DNA from: Fidelibacterota bacterium
Lineage (GTDB): Bacteria > Bipolaricaulota > Bipolaricaulia > UBA7950 > UBA9294
NCBI GenBank assembly: GCA_024278395.1
Contig: JAJRTG010000202.1
Location: forward strand, 1 to 7,000
DNA length: 7,000 nucleotides
Direction: 5' to 3'
The notes beneath the pieces were generated by a model, which saw only the letters and a list, made by a program, of their open reading frames with translations, was not told where the DNA came from and did not search any database. The position numbers and the translations under genes were made by a program. This document shows, in pieces, positions 6,874-7,000 of this stretch (position 1 is the stretch's first letter; each line of letters begins with the position of its first letter).

Positions 6874-7000
6874 TTATGGAATTATACTAGCAATTCCGCG
6901 GGCGATGAGCCCGATTAAAAGAGCTGTCCCTGTGGTCATCCCCAACACCGCCGCCGTCCACCGCCGCCCGAGCTCGCGGATCAGGACGGCGATCGTCGCT
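6874..7000 (-). CDS. feoB: Probable ferrous iron transporter FeoB, C-terminal end (partial)
   Basis: An open frame enters from the right edge and stops at TAA (6874-6876), giving 41 residues. The visible sequence begins ATIAVLIRELGRRWT and continues as a hydrophobic helix ending GIASIIP. FeoB proteins end with a cytosolic turn of the form C-x-A-T-x-A-x-x-x-R-E-x-G-x-x-W followed by one last membrane helix, and this fragment fits that pattern well. FeoB is a GTPase-coupled Fe(II) importer in the inner membrane. The G domain and Gate motifs lie outside the window. Another polytopic transporter with a similar tail is possible. It is the first visible gene of a minus-strand group with the CMD-like protein and the ArsP_2-type permease. 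Confidence 0.6.
   Translation of the reverse strand, partial: ATIAVLIRELGRRWTAAVLGMTTGTALLIGLIARGIASIIP
6881..6886 (-). promoter_or_regulatory. Possible -10 element inside the feoB-like tail
   Basis: A perfect TATAAT on the minus strand lies in an A/T-rich patch of otherwise GC-rich DNA, about 33 bases before the ATG of the CMD-like gene. The -35 position at 17 bases holds only CTCATC, so the match is poor. It might be a weak internal promoter for the CMD/permease pair; chance within an Ile-codon-rich helix end is equally likely. Confidence 0.25.

Overview
The window is GC-rich bacterial chromosome. It has strong Shine-Dalgarno sites, sigma70-like promoter hexamers and a bacterial lipobox. 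The gene set is mixed: an archaeal-type phosphoenolpyruvate carboxylase and a short archaeal/eukaryotic-like prolyl-tRNA synthetase sit beside BioY, a PKD/lamin-tail lipoprotein and metal-transport genes. This would suit a deep-branching bacterium of the Candidatus Bipolaricaulota (Acetothermia/OP1) kind. That placement is inference from gene content and style; no rRNA or marker tree is available here, and an assignment to another thermophile-like or uncultured lineage is possible.

Left part (1-2043, + strand): the window opens inside the last 36 codons of an IS110-family transposase, followed by a small dyad and a T-rich tract. About 460 bases without a gene follow, up to the archaeal-type PEP carboxylase gene ppcA (571-2043). 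This gap is not empty. It holds several perfect stems and a good promoter (TTGGCA, 17 bases, TATGAT, at 286-314), so the ppcA transcript should carry a leader of about 250 nt that is rich in hairpins. The leader is the least explained item in the window.

Middle (2044-3930, + strand): bioY, the substrate-binding component of a biotin ECF transporter, has its own likely promoter. It is followed by a small secreted protein of unknown function (84 aa) and a 238-aa lipoprotein with one PKD domain and a C-terminal lamin-tail-like domain. Both are probably envelope proteins.

Right part (3945-7000, - strand): proS converges on the lipoprotein gene with only 14 bases between the stop codons. Upstream of proS, in order of transcription, lie the C-terminal end of a probable FeoB-type ferrous iron transporter, a small CxxC carboxymuconolactone-decarboxylase/AhpD-like protein, and a 10-TM-type ArsP_2/putative manganese transporter. 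The gaps here are 25 and 12 bases, so these three look like one operon for divalent metal handling with a redox-active small protein. A 7-bp stem after the permease stop separates that operon from proS.

The clear proteins belong to known families. The best candidates for something undescribed are the structured ppcA leader and the FeoB-like/CMD/ArsP_2 gene group; I do not see a defence system, CRISPR array or new enzyme system here.
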